Of a stretch of 64,000 nt of DNA, positions 21,854-31,416 are shown piece by piece. This DNA comes from Chloroflexi bacterium HGW-Chloroflexi-6 (lineage in GTDB: Bacteria > Chloroflexota > Anaerolineae > Anaerolineales > Villigracilaceae): the NCBI GenBank assembly GCA_002840685.1, contig PHBU01000011.1, positions 345,135-409,134 of the forward strand, given 5' to 3'. The notes under the pieces were generated by a model, which saw only the letters and a list, made by a program, of their open reading frames with translations, was not told the origin of the DNA and made no database searches. Numbering within the stretch: position 1 is the stretch's first letter; every line of letters starts with the position of its first letter. The position numbers and the translations under genes were made by a program.

Positions 21854-23338
21854 ATGTTCCAACAGATGAAAAAGATCCTGCTTGGCGGCTATTACGGCGG
21901 CAACAACACCGGCGACGAGGCCATCTTAAGAGCTACCATCGACACGTTTCAGGCCATTCGCCCTGATCTTTCTTTTACGGTTGTTTCACACGCACCCGTA
22001 GCGACGGAAAAGCGCCATGCGGTGCAAGCTGTGAATTGGCGTGATATGCCCGCGCTGGCAAAGGCTGTCAGCCAGGCCGACCTGGTTCTCATCGGCGGGG
22101 GTGGGCTTTTCATGGACTACTGGGGCCTGGATGAAGACAGCTACTTTCGAGTTACCCATGGAGGCATTTCAACCTATGGAACTCTGGCGCTGCTGGCCGA
22201 TGCTTTTGATGTTCCTTACATCCTGCATGGGGTGGGGGTTGGCCCTTTGGACAGCAAGGCCGCCCGTGAACATACCCGCCGCATCTTTTCCCGCGCCAGG
22301 CTTGCCACCGTCCGGGATGCTGAATCTCTGGCCTTGTTGGAAGATATCGGGCTCAAACCGCTTCCGGAACAGATCCGGCTCTTTGCCGACCTGGCCTTTT
22401 CGCTTGAGTCATCACCAATTGATCTGAATAAAGCTGCAGAACGCCGCATCCAACTGGGGCTGGATCAGAAAACCCCGTTGCTGGGCATTGCCATCCGCTT
22501 TTGGGACCGGCCCGAGCCGCCCACCGTCTGGATCCCACATCTCGCTGAAGCCATCCGCGAGTTTCTTACCGAATCTCGCGCCAACGCGCTGCTGCTTCCT
22601 TTCCAGGTGGGGTCTGAAGGCCAGCTCACCGATGATCTGCAGTTGAGCCGTTCGCTGGCCAGCGAAATCGATTTACCCCGCCAGATCTGCGTTCTCGATG
22701 ATGTTCTCAAACCTGGCGAAATGCAGGCCATGCTTGGCCAATGTGATCTTATTTTAGGGATGCGCCTGCATGCCCTTATCCTGGGCTTAAACAATCATAT
22801 CCCGGTCATTGGCCTGGCCTACGATTCAAAAATAGCATCCCTGATGAAACAGGCAGGCCTGGGTGAATTTATCTCTCCAGTACTTGTTGATCATCAACGT
22901 CTAACGCAAATGCTGACCCTGGCAAGCCAGGAGAAGATCTCTCTCTCGGCCAAGATCAAAGCCTATCAAGAAAAAATGCAAGCGCTGGTCAACGAAAACA
23001 TACAACTGGTACTGCCGATTCTGGATGCTCACCGTTCTGTGCCATCTTATGCAAATCTGCATGGATTCCTGATCGAACGCCTGGCACAAATGCAAACCAT
23101 GGATGCGGTTTTACTGGAAAAAGAGACACGCATCCAGGCCCTGAGCGCCGAGGCGGTTGAAGCGCGCAACCAGGCCACCCTTTTGGATCTGCGGTTAAAA
23201 GAGATTGAGTCCAGCAAAACCTATCGGCTTGCGTTGCTGGTTCAACGCCTGCGCAATGTCCTGATTCCTCCGAACAGCCGCCGGGAAACCTGGCTTCGTT
23301 CTTTGCAAACGTTGTCCAGCCGAAAGGCCCAGCATTGA
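21854..23338 (+). CDS. csaB: CsaB-like polysaccharide pyruvyltransferase
   Basis: The 494-residue protein opens KKILLGGYYGGNNTGDEAIL and continues with DLVLIGGGGLFMD near residue 80 and ILHGVGVGPLDS near 125, then LILGMRLHALILGL near 295. These are landmarks of the polysaccharide pyruvyltransferase family as seen in CsaB. CsaB adds pyruvate ketals from PEP to wall polysaccharide, creating the ligand of SLH domains. The presence of seven SLH proteins in this window supports that role. The C-terminal ~120 residues are an additional coiled coil ending in a basic helix (SSKTYRLALLVQRLRN), a tail style shared with neighbouring transferases. An in-frame ATG at 21866 is an alternative start. Confidence 0.85.
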   Translation: MFQQMKKILLGGYYGGNNTGDEAILRATIDTFQAIRPDLSFTVVSHAPVATEKRHAVQAVNWRDMPALAKAVSQADLVLIGGGGLFMDYWGLDEDSYFRVTHGGISTYGTLALLADAFDVPYILHGVGVGPLDSKAAREHTRRIFSRARLATVRDAESLALLEDIGLKPLPEQIRLFADLAFSLESSPIDLNKAAERRIQLGLDQKTPLLGIAIRFWDRPEPPTVWIPHLAEAIREFLTESRANALLLPFQVGSEGQLTDDLQLSRSLASEIDLPRQICVLDDVLKPGEMQAMLGQCDLILGMRLHALILGLNNHIPVIGLAYDSKIASLMKQAGLGEFISPVLVDHQRLTQMLTLASQEKISLSAKIKAYQEKMQALVNENIQLVLPILDAHRSVPSYANLHGFLIERLAQMQTMDAVLLEKETRIQALSAEAVEARNQATLLDLRLKEIESSKTYRLALLVQRLRNVLIPPNSRRETWLRSLQTLSSRKAQH

Positions 23339-25458
23339 TCACAAAAACCTTACTTAACAACCGGCTGGTAGGCACGATCATAAAGCTCTACCGCAGCTTT
23401 TGGTTTGATTACCGCCTGCAAGATCGCATCACGGAAGCCCGGAGCAGCCAGTCTAATATTTCATTCCCTAATGAAGATGTAACGCTGATTGTCGTTGCCG
23501 GCAACGAAACCGACATGCAGCCCTGGCTGGGCAGGCTGGGTGATGCAGCGCAAAAAATTACAGAGATTATCTGGCTTGATCCGCAAATTGCCAGGGCAGA
23601 AACTGCGGGGGAAGATTCAGGGCGAGTAAAAAAGCTTGCCTGGCCAGATCCAGCCAGGGGTCGGGATCTGAATCGCATCATCCAACAGGCAAAAGGTTCG
23701 CTGATCGTCCTGATAGATGCACAGGTCGAACCATCCCCAAATTGGTTGGTCAATATCCTTTCTTCATTTAACTCACAAGCAACCCGATACAGCCTTGGGC
23801 AAATGCAGCCTGTATCCATCTGGCGCTCGCTGGCCTCCCATGGTCAGAGGTGGGCGTCCCTGCCTTTTCTGGGGTTTGCTTTCCGCAAACAGGCCTGGGC
23901 GCAGGCCGGCGGACTACCCGGCAACATCCCGCTGCACCCAGCCTGGATGATCTTTTCTCTGCGGTTGAAAAGCCTGCCCGGAGAATGGATGCGCTCTTCA
24001 TCAGCGGTTGCCTGCCTCCGTACAAAGGCCAACCCCTGGCTGGTAATGGAGCAGGCCCGGCAGGAAGGGCAAATTGGGTTGTTTGGCGATTCTGCTCGAA
24101 AGCAGTTCCCGTATTTTTGCCTGAGCCTTTTGCTCATTCTTGCGGGATCAGCCCTTTTCTTTATGCAGGCTTTCTGGCAATCTGCGATACTTGTGTTGTG
24201 CTTCTCTGCTGTCTCAGCGCTGGCGGGAAAACTCGCTGTCAGCGAGACGGGTGAAAGCACAACAAAACTTCACCCGGGTCAGATATTTCTGATTGGGTTA
24301 ATGGCACAACTACGCGTTGCTGGCTACCTGACTGGCATCTTCACTCAAGAATCAATGCGATCGAGCCTAAAAAAAGAACATGAAAACATCCTGCGTGAAA
24401 TCATTGAGCAGAAAAAGAATACAAAAGGTATCATAGTTTACTTGCCCACCCACGATTGGGGCTTTATGTTCCAACGGCCTCAACAACTGGCGCGGCACTT
24501 TGCCCAGGCAGGCTATCTTTATTTCTATTGCACAATCAACGAACACAGGGACGCCGTGGTTGGGTTTCAGGAAGTGGAGCCAAACCTTTTTGTCTGCTCT
24601 ACACCGCCGGAGACTTTTTCGTTCATCAAACAGCCGATCATTCTGATCGGTTCGCCCTGGTATGCGCCCATGTTGGATTGGTTCGACAATCCCTTGGTTA
24701 TTTACGATCATTACGATGATCTGGAAGTTTCGTCAGCCCGCCTTGAAGATCATCAGAGATTGATGAAAGATGCCACCCTTGTGCTGGCCACCAGCCAGGT
24801 GCTCTTCGATGCTGTCAAGCCTGACCGGCCAGATGCCCTGCTTTGCCCAAATGCCGTTGATTATGCCTTTGTTCAAAAGATGCGGCCGTCTATTTCAGAC
24901 CCTGCGCCCGACGAGCTGGCGGATTTTATCCAGAAGGGATCGCCCATCATTGGCTATTCTGGCGCGCTGGCGAATTGGTTCGATTATGAGTTGGTCAAAG
25001 GGCTGGCAAAGAGTCGCCCCAATTGGCAGTTCGTTTTGATCGGCATCGATTATGATGGCAGCCTGGAACAGAGCGGATTGTTAGAATGCCCAAACCTGCA
25101 TTATTTGGGCTGGAAGCCATATCAAGATCTATTTAAGTATGTTTGGCGTTTTTCAGTTGCCATGATCCCTTTTATGATTAATGATATTACCAAGGCCACA
25201 TCTCCGGTAAAATTGTTCGAGTTTTTTGCCTGCCAAAAAACAGTGGTTGCAACCCCCATGCCTGAGTGTTTGCGTTACCCAGAAGTTTTGGTTGCGTCTG
25301 ACGTAGAAACCTTTGCATCAAAAATCGAGCAAGCCCTTGAATGCAAAGATGACCCGCAATTATTGAATCAATTGGATGCCGTTGCTCGCCTGAACACCTG
25401 GTCAGTCCGTGTTAAACAAATCGAGCAAGAGCTGCAGGTCAGTCGCCTAAATGAGTGA
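23335..25458 (+). CDS. Two-domain glycosyltransferase: GT2-like domain, membrane hairpin, GT-B (TuaH-like) domain
   Basis: The 707-residue protein starts at a TTG that overlaps the preceding stop (TTGA), with AAAGG upstream. Residues ~45-230 look like a GT2-type domain that has lost much of its conserved core (IVVAGNETDMQPWLGRLG, then GSLIVLIDAQVEPSPNWL). Two membrane segments occur at ~258-300. Residues ~365-707 form a GT-B domain with MFQRPQQLARHF at ~378, CPNAVDY and SGALANWFDYELVKGLA. The same GT-B type occurs twice in the next gene. The protein probably works at the inner face of the membrane in polysaccharide assembly. Whether the N-terminal domain is catalytic is doubtful. Confidence 0.8.
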   Translation: MITKTLLNNRLVGTIIKLYRSFWFDYRLQDRITEARSSQSNISFPNEDVTLIVVAGNETDMQPWLGRLGDAAQKITEIIWLDPQIARAETAGEDSGRVKKLAWPDPARGRDLNRIIQQAKGSLIVLIDAQVEPSPNWLVNILSSFNSQATRYSLGQMQPVSIWRSLASHGQRWASLPFLGFAFRKQAWAQAGGLPGNIPLHPAWMIFSLRLKSLPGEWMRSSSAVACLRTKANPWLVMEQARQEGQIGLFGDSARKQFPYFCLSLLLILAGSALFFMQAFWQSAILVLCFSAVSALAGKLAVSETGESTTKLHPGQIFLIGLMAQLRVAGYLTGIFTQESMRSSLKKEHENILREIIEQKKNTKGIIVYLPTHDWGFMFQRPQQLARHFAQAGYLYFYCTINEHRDAVVGFQEVEPNLFVCSTPPETFSFIKQPIILIGSPWYAPMLDWFDNPLVIYDHYDDLEVSSARLEDHQRLMKDATLVLATSQVLFDAVKPDRPDALLCPNAVDYAFVQKMRPSISDPAPDELADFIQKGSPIIGYSGALANWFDYELVKGLAKSRPNWQFVLIGIDYDGSLEQSGLLECPNLHYLGWKPYQDLFKYVWRFSVAMIPFMINDITKATSPVKLFEFFACQKTVVATPMPECLRYPEVLVASDVETFASKIEQALECKDDPQLLNQLDAVARLNTWSVRVKQIEQELQVSRLNE

Positions 25459-25488
25459 CAAGAAAACCTAGAAAGAATTCCCAATACT

Positions 25489-28400
25489 ATGCCGAGAAAC
25501 CAGTTAGAAGAGTCCATTTTTGAAATCCGAAAAAAACACCCCGAAGCAAAGCATGTTGTCATCTTTGCGCCAACCTTGCGCTGGAATAGCGAGATGTTTC
25601 AGCGTCCACAGCAATTGGCTCGGGCAATGGCAAGTCGTGGCGCATTGGTTTTTTACATCCAGCCAGAAAAAGTTTGGCCGCCAGTGTTTACCGAGATTGA
25701 GGACAGACTGATCATTTGCCAGTCACCATCCGATGCTTTCCATGTACTGTCGGACGCCTTTGTTTATGTACTGACCTGGAACATTCCGCTGCTTGCTTAT
25801 TTCTCTTCACCGCGTGTGATTTATGATTATCTCGATGATCTCTCCACCTTCAATGGCGATGCGCAGCGATTACGCCGCGATCATGGGGATTATCTTCTCA
25901 AAGCAGATATTGTGATGGCAACTGCAGAACGTTTGTTAACAGAAGCCAACTCCCTTCGCGCAGATAGTCTCTTTGTCCCCAACGGGGTAGACTATGCTCA
26001 TTTTTCGCAAGCACTCACAGAAGAGCCTCCTTTGGACTTGCAACCTATCCTGGAAATGGGTAAGCCGATCATTGGCTACCATGGAGCGCTGGCACGCTGG
26101 TTTGACTATGATTTACTGAAGGCCCTGGCAAAAAAACGCCAGGACCTCTCCTTTGTGTTGATTGGCATCGATCACGATCAAACCCTGCAAGAGAGTGGCT
26201 TGCTGCAGGAGTCTAATGTTTACTGGCTGGGAGCGAAACCATACAGTGAACTTCCCGGCTATGTTTCGCGTTTTGATGCTGGATGCATTCCCTTCGTTGT
26301 CAATGATTTAACGAATTCCACTTCACCCATCAAATTATTTGAATATTTTGCGGCTGGAAAGCCCGTGATCATCTCGCCCATGCAGGAAAGTATGCGCTAT
26401 CCGCAGGCTTTAGTAGCAAGCGATTTGGAAAATTGGTCACAACAAATAGATCAGGCTTTGCTTGTTTCCAAAGATGACCAGGCACCGCAAAATTTACAAG
26501 GGATCGGTTTACAAAATACATGGGAGAAGCGGGCAGACGAGATATTGGCGCGCATGGAAGAAGTATCCAGGCAGCCCCGCAGTTTGCCCTGGTACATGCG
26601 CCTGGAACCCAAAAACCAGCGGTTACAAAAAATCTTTCGTTTGATTGGAAGAGGCATTAAAGTTTTGCGAATGTCAGGGTTTCAAGGCTTTGCAAAAGGG
26701 GTTTACTACAAATTCTACGATATTTTTGCGCGTCTTCGGCGCTCTCCCCTACTGAGAGTTCCATATGCTCTGGACGATAGCTATGTGCCGGAGGATAACA
26801 GCCAGGTTACCCTGTATACCGATCAGGAAAACATTTTCCCGGGCTACTGGCCACGCAAGCAGCTAGGTGCAGAGCGAACTGTTGCGCGGTCGGCAGTTAC
26901 AGTCATCGCAGCATGCAAAAACGAAAGTGATAACGCGGCAAACTGGATTCATCAACTGACAAGCCAGACTTTCAAACCCGCAGAAATCCTGATCGTCGAT
27001 ACTGGCTCGTCAGACCAGACCATAGAAATCTTGAAAACAGCGGTCAAAAGTCAGGATATCCCAATAAAAATATTCAATAAACCGGGCATTAATATTGCAA
27101 CCGCACGAAATTTTGCTATTGAAACAGCTCAATCTCCAATCATCGTCTCATTAGATTTTGGCTGCACTCCCCCGTTGGACTGGCTCGAAAAGCTGACCCA
27201 GCCTTTTTGGATTGACCCCAAAACAGAAGTGGCAGCAAGCTGGTTTCGAGGCGTCGATACAAAAAGAAACGAATCCTTTTTTAGCGGTCTGGGCTGGCCC
27301 AAACTTAAAGATGTATCACCCCAGGAATATATTCCAGCATCGCGTTCGCTGGCATTTACAAAAGGTGCCTGGGCAAAAGCAGGTGGATACCCTGAGTGGC
27401 TTACATTAACGGGAGAAGACACCTATTTTGCTCTTGAATTGAAGCGTTTTTGCACACATTGGGCTTTTGTTCCCGATGTAGTGGTTGATTGGAGAGCTCC
27501 GCTCAACTGGGTTCAGTTCTGGCGAAAAGCATTTTATTGGTCCACAGGCAATGGCGAAACAGGCTTTAATGCCTGGCTGTACCGTATGACTCTGCGGCAG
27601 ATCGGAGTATCTGCGCTGGCCGGCCTGGCCGGTATTTCAATCTTAACCTATCTCTTTGGGTTGGGTGAGCCCTTGGTCGCACAACTGACCATTGGTGCCA
27701 TTCTGGGCGCCCTGACCCTCATAGTTATCCTATCTTGGATAAAAAACCGTGATCCGCTCTTTGTCCCTGGCATGTTGGGGTTAAGAATCGCCCAAACTTG
27801 GGGATTCCTGGCTGGGGCAAAACGCAAAGAAGCTGTCACCCAACGCAGATTAAGGCAAAGTAAGGGCTTGTTTTTCATCCTTGCCGGCATTCCGATTGAC
27901 GATACCGGCGGCGGCGCAAGATGCACCCAAATTGCGCTCGAACTTCTACGCCAGGGATACTGGGTGGTGTATATCAACCGCTACCCAAAATGGGAAACCC
28001 AGGTAGCCAGCATCAAGATTGCCCACCCCAATCTTTTCCTTTTTGAGCTGGGGAGCTTCTATTGGGACGACTTTGTAAAACAATATGAGCCTTTGCTGGT
28101 CTCCCTGCCAAAATTTGCGCTGGTTGAATTGCCCTCAATAGATTTTCTGCCCTTAATCACGAGAATTAAACAAAATGGTGGCAAAATCATCTACGAGATG
28201 ATCGATGACTGGAACACATCATTGGGCGGGGATTGGTATTCTCAGGAAGTGGAACAGCAAATCATTGATGCCAGCCAGGTCCTGATCGGAACAGCGCCAA
28301 TTTTGCAAGACAAGCTGGCAGAATTAAGCCACCGCCCGGTTAAGTTGTTCCCAAACGCGGTCAACAACCTGCTCTTCAACCCGGAGCGGCTTTACAAGCG

Positions 28401-28905
28401 CCCGGCCGACATGCCTCCAGCCGAATGGACGGCGTCCTACATTGGCGCATTGTGGGGCGACTGGTTTGACTGGGAGCTGCTGACAAGCCTGGCCGCCCGA
28501 TACCCGCAAGCCTCCATCGTGGCTATCGGCGATTATCGCGGACAATGCCCTAACCCGCCTGCAAATCTCACCTTCCTTGGTTTGAAGCCACAGTTAACAC
28601 TGCCAGCCTACCTGGCACATACCGATGTGGCCATTATCCCCTGGAAAGTTAACCAAATCACGCAGGCCACCAGCCCGTTAAAAGTATATGAATACCTTGC
28701 CATGAATCGGCCAGTTGTTGCTCCCAATATTAATCCTCTACAGGATATCCCCGGCGTATTTTTGGCGCAGGATTCTGAAGATTTCATTCGCCTGGTGGAT
28801 GCGGTCCGCAAAGATCACTTGCCCCTTGGCTCTATTAAGGCCTTTATTCATGAGAATAGCTGGCGAGCGCGTGTTAATCAACTACAGGAATGGATAAATA
28901 TATAA
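25489..28905 (+). CDS. Trifunctional glycosyltransferase: GT-B, GT2, membrane segments, GT-B
   Basis: The 1138-residue protein contains three transferase domains. Residues ~20-365 are a TuaH-like GT-B domain (MFQRPQQLARAM at ~36, VPNGVDYAHF, YHGALARWFDYDLLKALA). Residues ~465-690 are a GT2 domain (VTVIAACKNESDNAANW, ILIVDTGSSDQT, then GEDTYFALELKRF). Two membrane segments lie at ~705-755. Residues ~790-1138 are another GT-B domain (GIPIDDTGGGARCTQIALEL at ~800, then YIGALWGDWFDWELLTSLA). The two GT-B domains and the one in the preceding gene resemble each other, which suggests repeated duplication. Such multidomain enzymes usually add successive sugars of one repeating unit. Products are unknown. 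Confidence 0.85.
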   Translation: MPRNQLEESIFEIRKKHPEAKHVVIFAPTLRWNSEMFQRPQQLARAMASRGALVFYIQPEKVWPPVFTEIEDRLIICQSPSDAFHVLSDAFVYVLTWNIPLLAYFSSPRVIYDYLDDLSTFNGDAQRLRRDHGDYLLKADIVMATAERLLTEANSLRADSLFVPNGVDYAHFSQALTEEPPLDLQPILEMGKPIIGYHGALARWFDYDLLKALAKKRQDLSFVLIGIDHDQTLQESGLLQESNVYWLGAKPYSELPGYVSRFDAGCIPFVVNDLTNSTSPIKLFEYFAAGKPVIISPMQESMRYPQALVASDLENWSQQIDQALLVSKDDQAPQNLQGIGLQNTWEKRADEILARMEEVSRQPRSLPWYMRLEPKNQRLQKIFRLIGRGIKVLRMSGFQGFAKGVYYKFYDIFARLRRSPLLRVPYALDDSYVPEDNSQVTLYTDQENIFPGYWPRKQLGAERTVARSAVTVIAACKNESDNAANWIHQLTSQTFKPAEILIVDTGSSDQTIEILKTAVKSQDIPIKIFNKPGINIATARNFAIETAQSPIIVSLDFGCTPPLDWLEKLTQPFWIDPKTEVAASWFRGVDTKRNESFFSGLGWPKLKDVSPQEYIPASRSLAFTKGAWAKAGGYPEWLTLTGEDTYFALELKRFCTHWAFVPDVVVDWRAPLNWVQFWRKAFYWSTGNGETGFNAWLYRMTLRQIGVSALAGLAGISILTYLFGLGEPLVAQLTIGAILGALTLIVILSWIKNRDPLFVPGMLGLRIAQTWGFLAGAKRKEAVTQRRLRQSKGLFFILAGIPIDDTGGGARCTQIALELLRQGYWVVYINRYPKWETQVASIKIAHPNLFLFELGSFYWDDFVKQYEPLLVSLPKFALVELPSIDFLPLITRIKQNGGKIIYEMIDDWNTSLGGDWYSQEVEQQIIDASQVLIGTAPILQDKLAELSHRPVKLFPNAVNNLLFNPERLYKRPADMPPAEWTASYIGALWGDWFDWELLTSLAARYPQASIVAIGDYRGQCPNPPANLTFLGLKPQLTLPAYLAHTDVAIIPWKVNQITQATSPLKVYEYLAMNRPVVAPNINPLQDIPGVFLAQDSEDFIRLVDAVRKDHLPLGSIKAFIHENSWRARVNQLQEWINI

Positions 28906-28939
28906 TAAAAAACACAATCAAAAATCCGGATAAGTATTA

Positions 28940-29797
28940 ATGAAAACAACTCGATCACATAGGTTTTTACGCTATCTTCTCTGGCATGGCCAGCGTGTGA
29001 TCAACTGGTTCAGGAGCAAGCTGATCTACGCGCGAGATGCGCGAGATCTCACACACCAACTATTTTCAGATATTAGTCTGCTTAATGAGCAAGATGTATC
29101 TGATACCAGCGAAAAATTACTCGAATATTGTCTGGCGCGTGGCTATGGCCCAGAAACCCAAAAAATATGGAAAACTCATGCCTATCGCCTGATGTTGACT
29201 GAAAAGTGGATATCAGACGTGCTAGATCTACACCAGCCACAAGCGAAAGTGTTGGATTTGGGCGTAAAAGATGTAGCTGGTGAGTATTGGCGTTTCAAGT
29301 TTCCTTGGGTTCAGTGGGAAAATACCGATTACGATCTGCGTTTTCCATGGAAAACGACTGCATCTTCTTTTGACATGATCCTGTGTACCGAATTGGTTGA
29401 ACATCTTTCTGATCAAGTCAACGAACAATCTTTCAACGAGGGTTTTTACAAACTTGGCTTTATGACCTTATTAGGCGAAAGTTTCAAGGCACTCAAACCG
29501 GGTGGCTGGCTTTTGATTACAACCCCAAACGCTGCTTCGGTATTTCATTTGAAGGCAGTTTTACGGGGAGACCCACCCTGGTTTTTTATCAAGCATGTTC
29601 GTGAATACACAATGCCCGAAGTAGTGGAACTTCTAAAAAACGCTGGCTTTGAAATCGTGCGAAAGCAAGATATTCACTGTATGACAGTCATGGCTTACTC
29701 AGACTATACGCCAATTTTCCAGTTGCTGCTTGAAAACGGCTTCCCAACTGAAGGGCGCGGTGATGATCTTTTCGTTTTGGCTCACAAGCCTGTTTGA
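28940..29797 (+). CDS. Class I SAM-dependent methyltransferase
   Basis: The 285-residue protein has a Methyltransf_11/23-type Rossmann domain: KVLDLGVKDVAGEYW near residue 95 (motif I, somewhat divergent), FDMILCTELVEHL near 145 (motif IV) and LKPGGWLLITTPNA near 185. The N-terminal ~90 residues are helical and specific to this protein. It lies between glycosyltransferases and an ABC exporter, so sugar O-methylation or chain-end capping of the polysaccharide is likely; in ABC-exported glycans capping often controls length. The acceptor is unknown. Confidence 0.82.
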   Translation: MKTTRSHRFLRYLLWHGQRVINWFRSKLIYARDARDLTHQLFSDISLLNEQDVSDTSEKLLEYCLARGYGPETQKIWKTHAYRLMLTEKWISDVLDLHQPQAKVLDLGVKDVAGEYWRFKFPWVQWENTDYDLRFPWKTTASSFDMILCTELVEHLSDQVNEQSFNEGFYKLGFMTLLGESFKALKPGGWLLITTPNAASVFHLKAVLRGDPPWFFIKHVREYTMPEVVELLKNAGFEIVRKQDIHCMTVMAYSDYTPIFQLLLENGFPTEGRGDDLFVLAHKPV

Positions 29798-29834
29798 TTG
29801 ACTCACTTTCCTTGTGGGAGTAGAATGCAAACCT

Positions 29835-30665
29835 ATGCAAAAAGAAACTCAACCTCCGTTTTATGATTCTGCCCAACGGCAGAATATCTGGCTACGGGAA
29901 ATGATCGAAACCTTCAAGTATAAGGATTTGATCTTTCATCTTGTACGCCGCGACATAACTGCCCGCTATAAACGTTCAATCCTTGGGATTGCCTGGACTA
30001 TGATCAATCCTTTGGGAATGATGTTGATTCTTTCCCTGGTGTTCTCCCAGGTTTTCCATGCGGTTGAAGGCTATCCAGCATATATTTTGAGCGGTTTGTT
30101 AATGTGGAATTTTTTTTCCCAGAGTACAGTGAACGGGATTGGTAGTATTGTGTGGGGCGGCGACCTCTTTCGTCGCATTTACGTTCCTCGCTCAATATTT
30201 GCCATTTCGGCCATCGGTACCGCTATTGTGAACTTGCTCATTTCGCTGGTTCCATTCTTGATCGTCAGCATCGTCATTGGTCGTTACCCTACAATAAACT
30301 TTTTTGCTGTTGTCATCCCGATCATTTTGCTTTCGTTCTTTTCTCTGGGGTTGTCCCTGATTATCGCGAGTGTGGGGGTGCGCTTTCCAGATATTGTGGA
30401 AGTATATAACAACATTCTTTTGCTGGCATGGATGTACCTAACCCCGATTATTTACCCGCTTGAGGTCTTGCCAGATTGGCTTCTTTCACTGGAAAAGTTC
30501 AACCCCATGTTTCACTTTATCCGGCTGTTTCGAGACCCTCTTTATTACAATGAGCCACTCTACCTTCAACTAGTGGGAATTTGTACACTAATGGCATTAA
30601 TTAGTTTTACGTCAGGGTGGATTATTTTTTCAAGGATGACTGATGAAATCGCATACCGCTCCTGA
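29835..30665 (+). CDS. wzm: ABC-2 type polysaccharide export permease (Wzm-like)
   Basis: The protein has ~276 residues with six membrane helices. The N-terminus FHLVRRDITARYKRSILGIAW is characteristic of Wzm/TagG-type permeases, and LLAWMYLTPIIYPLEVLP near the end is the typical late-helix motif. It overlaps the ATPase gene by 23 bp. I prefer the ATG at 29835, with GGGAG 14 bases upstream; an in-frame GTG at 29814 has no ribosome site. It would move the lipid-linked polysaccharide across the membrane. Confidence 0.9.
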   Translation: MQKETQPPFYDSAQRQNIWLREMIETFKYKDLIFHLVRRDITARYKRSILGIAWTMINPLGMMLILSLVFSQVFHAVEGYPAYILSGLLMWNFFSQSTVNGIGSIVWGGDLFRRIYVPRSIFAISAIGTAIVNLLISLVPFLIVSIVIGRYPTINFFAVVIPIILLSFFSLGLSLIIASVGVRFPDIVEVYNNILLLAWMYLTPIIYPLEVLPDWLLSLEKFNPMFHFIRLFRDPLYYNEPLYLQLVGICTLMALISFTSGWIIFSRMTDEIAYRS

Positions 30666-31413
30666 TTTTAGTGAAACCGTCATCGGTGTTGAACATGTGT
30701 CTGTTCGTTACCTGATTCCACGCGAAAGAGTGGGCAGTCTTAAAGAATACGCCATTCGCAAGATACAGCGCCGCATTTTCAATGATGAGTTCTGGGCTCT
30801 GAAAGATGTCAGTTTCGAAATTAAAAGAGGGGAAATTTTTGGAGTAATCGGCGCAAATGGAGCAGGGAAGAGTACTCTCTTGAAATTGATGGCGCGTATA
30901 ATGCGACCATCCGCTGGCCGGGTATGGGTAAAAGGGCGCGTGGCGCCCCTGCTTGCCATGGGCGCTGGGTTTCACCCGGAACTTTCGGGACGAGAAAATG
31001 TCTTCTTAAATGGCACGCTACTTGGCTATTCAGAAAAACAAATCCGTGAACGGTTTGATTGCATTGTAGAATTTGCAGAACTTCAAGATTTTATTGATGC
31101 CCCCATCCGCACTTATTCTTCTGGGATGTTGGCGCGCCTCGGGTTTGCCGTTGCCACCGACCAAAAACCAGACATTCTGATTGTAGATGAAGCATTAGCA
31201 GTGGGTGACACTGCTTTTCAACAAAAAAGTCTGAACCGCATTCGCGAATTTCAACAAACCGGTACAACTACGTTATATGTTTCCCATGCACTGGGGGAGG
31301 TTGAAAAAACATGCAAGCGTGCGGCCTGGTTACACCATGGAAAACTAATGTTTATCGGAGATGCACAAGAAGCGGTTGACCGTTATCTCAACCGCAAGCC
31401 GGTTGCTAAATAA
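30643..31413 (+). CDS. wzt: Polysaccharide export ATPase (Wzt-like), short form
   Basis: The 256-residue ATPase has GVIGANGAGKSTLLKLMARI (~residues 65-84), signature YSSGMLARLGFA, Walker B ILIVDEALAVGD and VSHALGEVEK. The FWALKDVSFEIKRGEIFGVI region and the AVGD motif place it with Wzt/TagH exporters. It ends soon after the ATPase core, so it lacks the C-terminal carbohydrate-binding domain of O9a-type Wzt proteins; export need not depend on a specific terminal cap. It pairs with the overlapping permease gene. Confidence 0.92.
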   Translation: MKSHTAPDFSETVIGVEHVSVRYLIPRERVGSLKEYAIRKIQRRIFNDEFWALKDVSFEIKRGEIFGVIGANGAGKSTLLKLMARIMRPSAGRVWVKGRVAPLLAMGAGFHPELSGRENVFLNGTLLGYSEKQIRERFDCIVEFAELQDFIDAPIRTYSSGMLARLGFAVATDQKPDILIVDEALAVGDTAFQQKSLNRIREFQQTGTTTLYVSHALGEVEKTCKRAAWLHHGKLMFIGDAQEAVDRYLNRKPVAK

Positions 31414-31416
31414 GAA

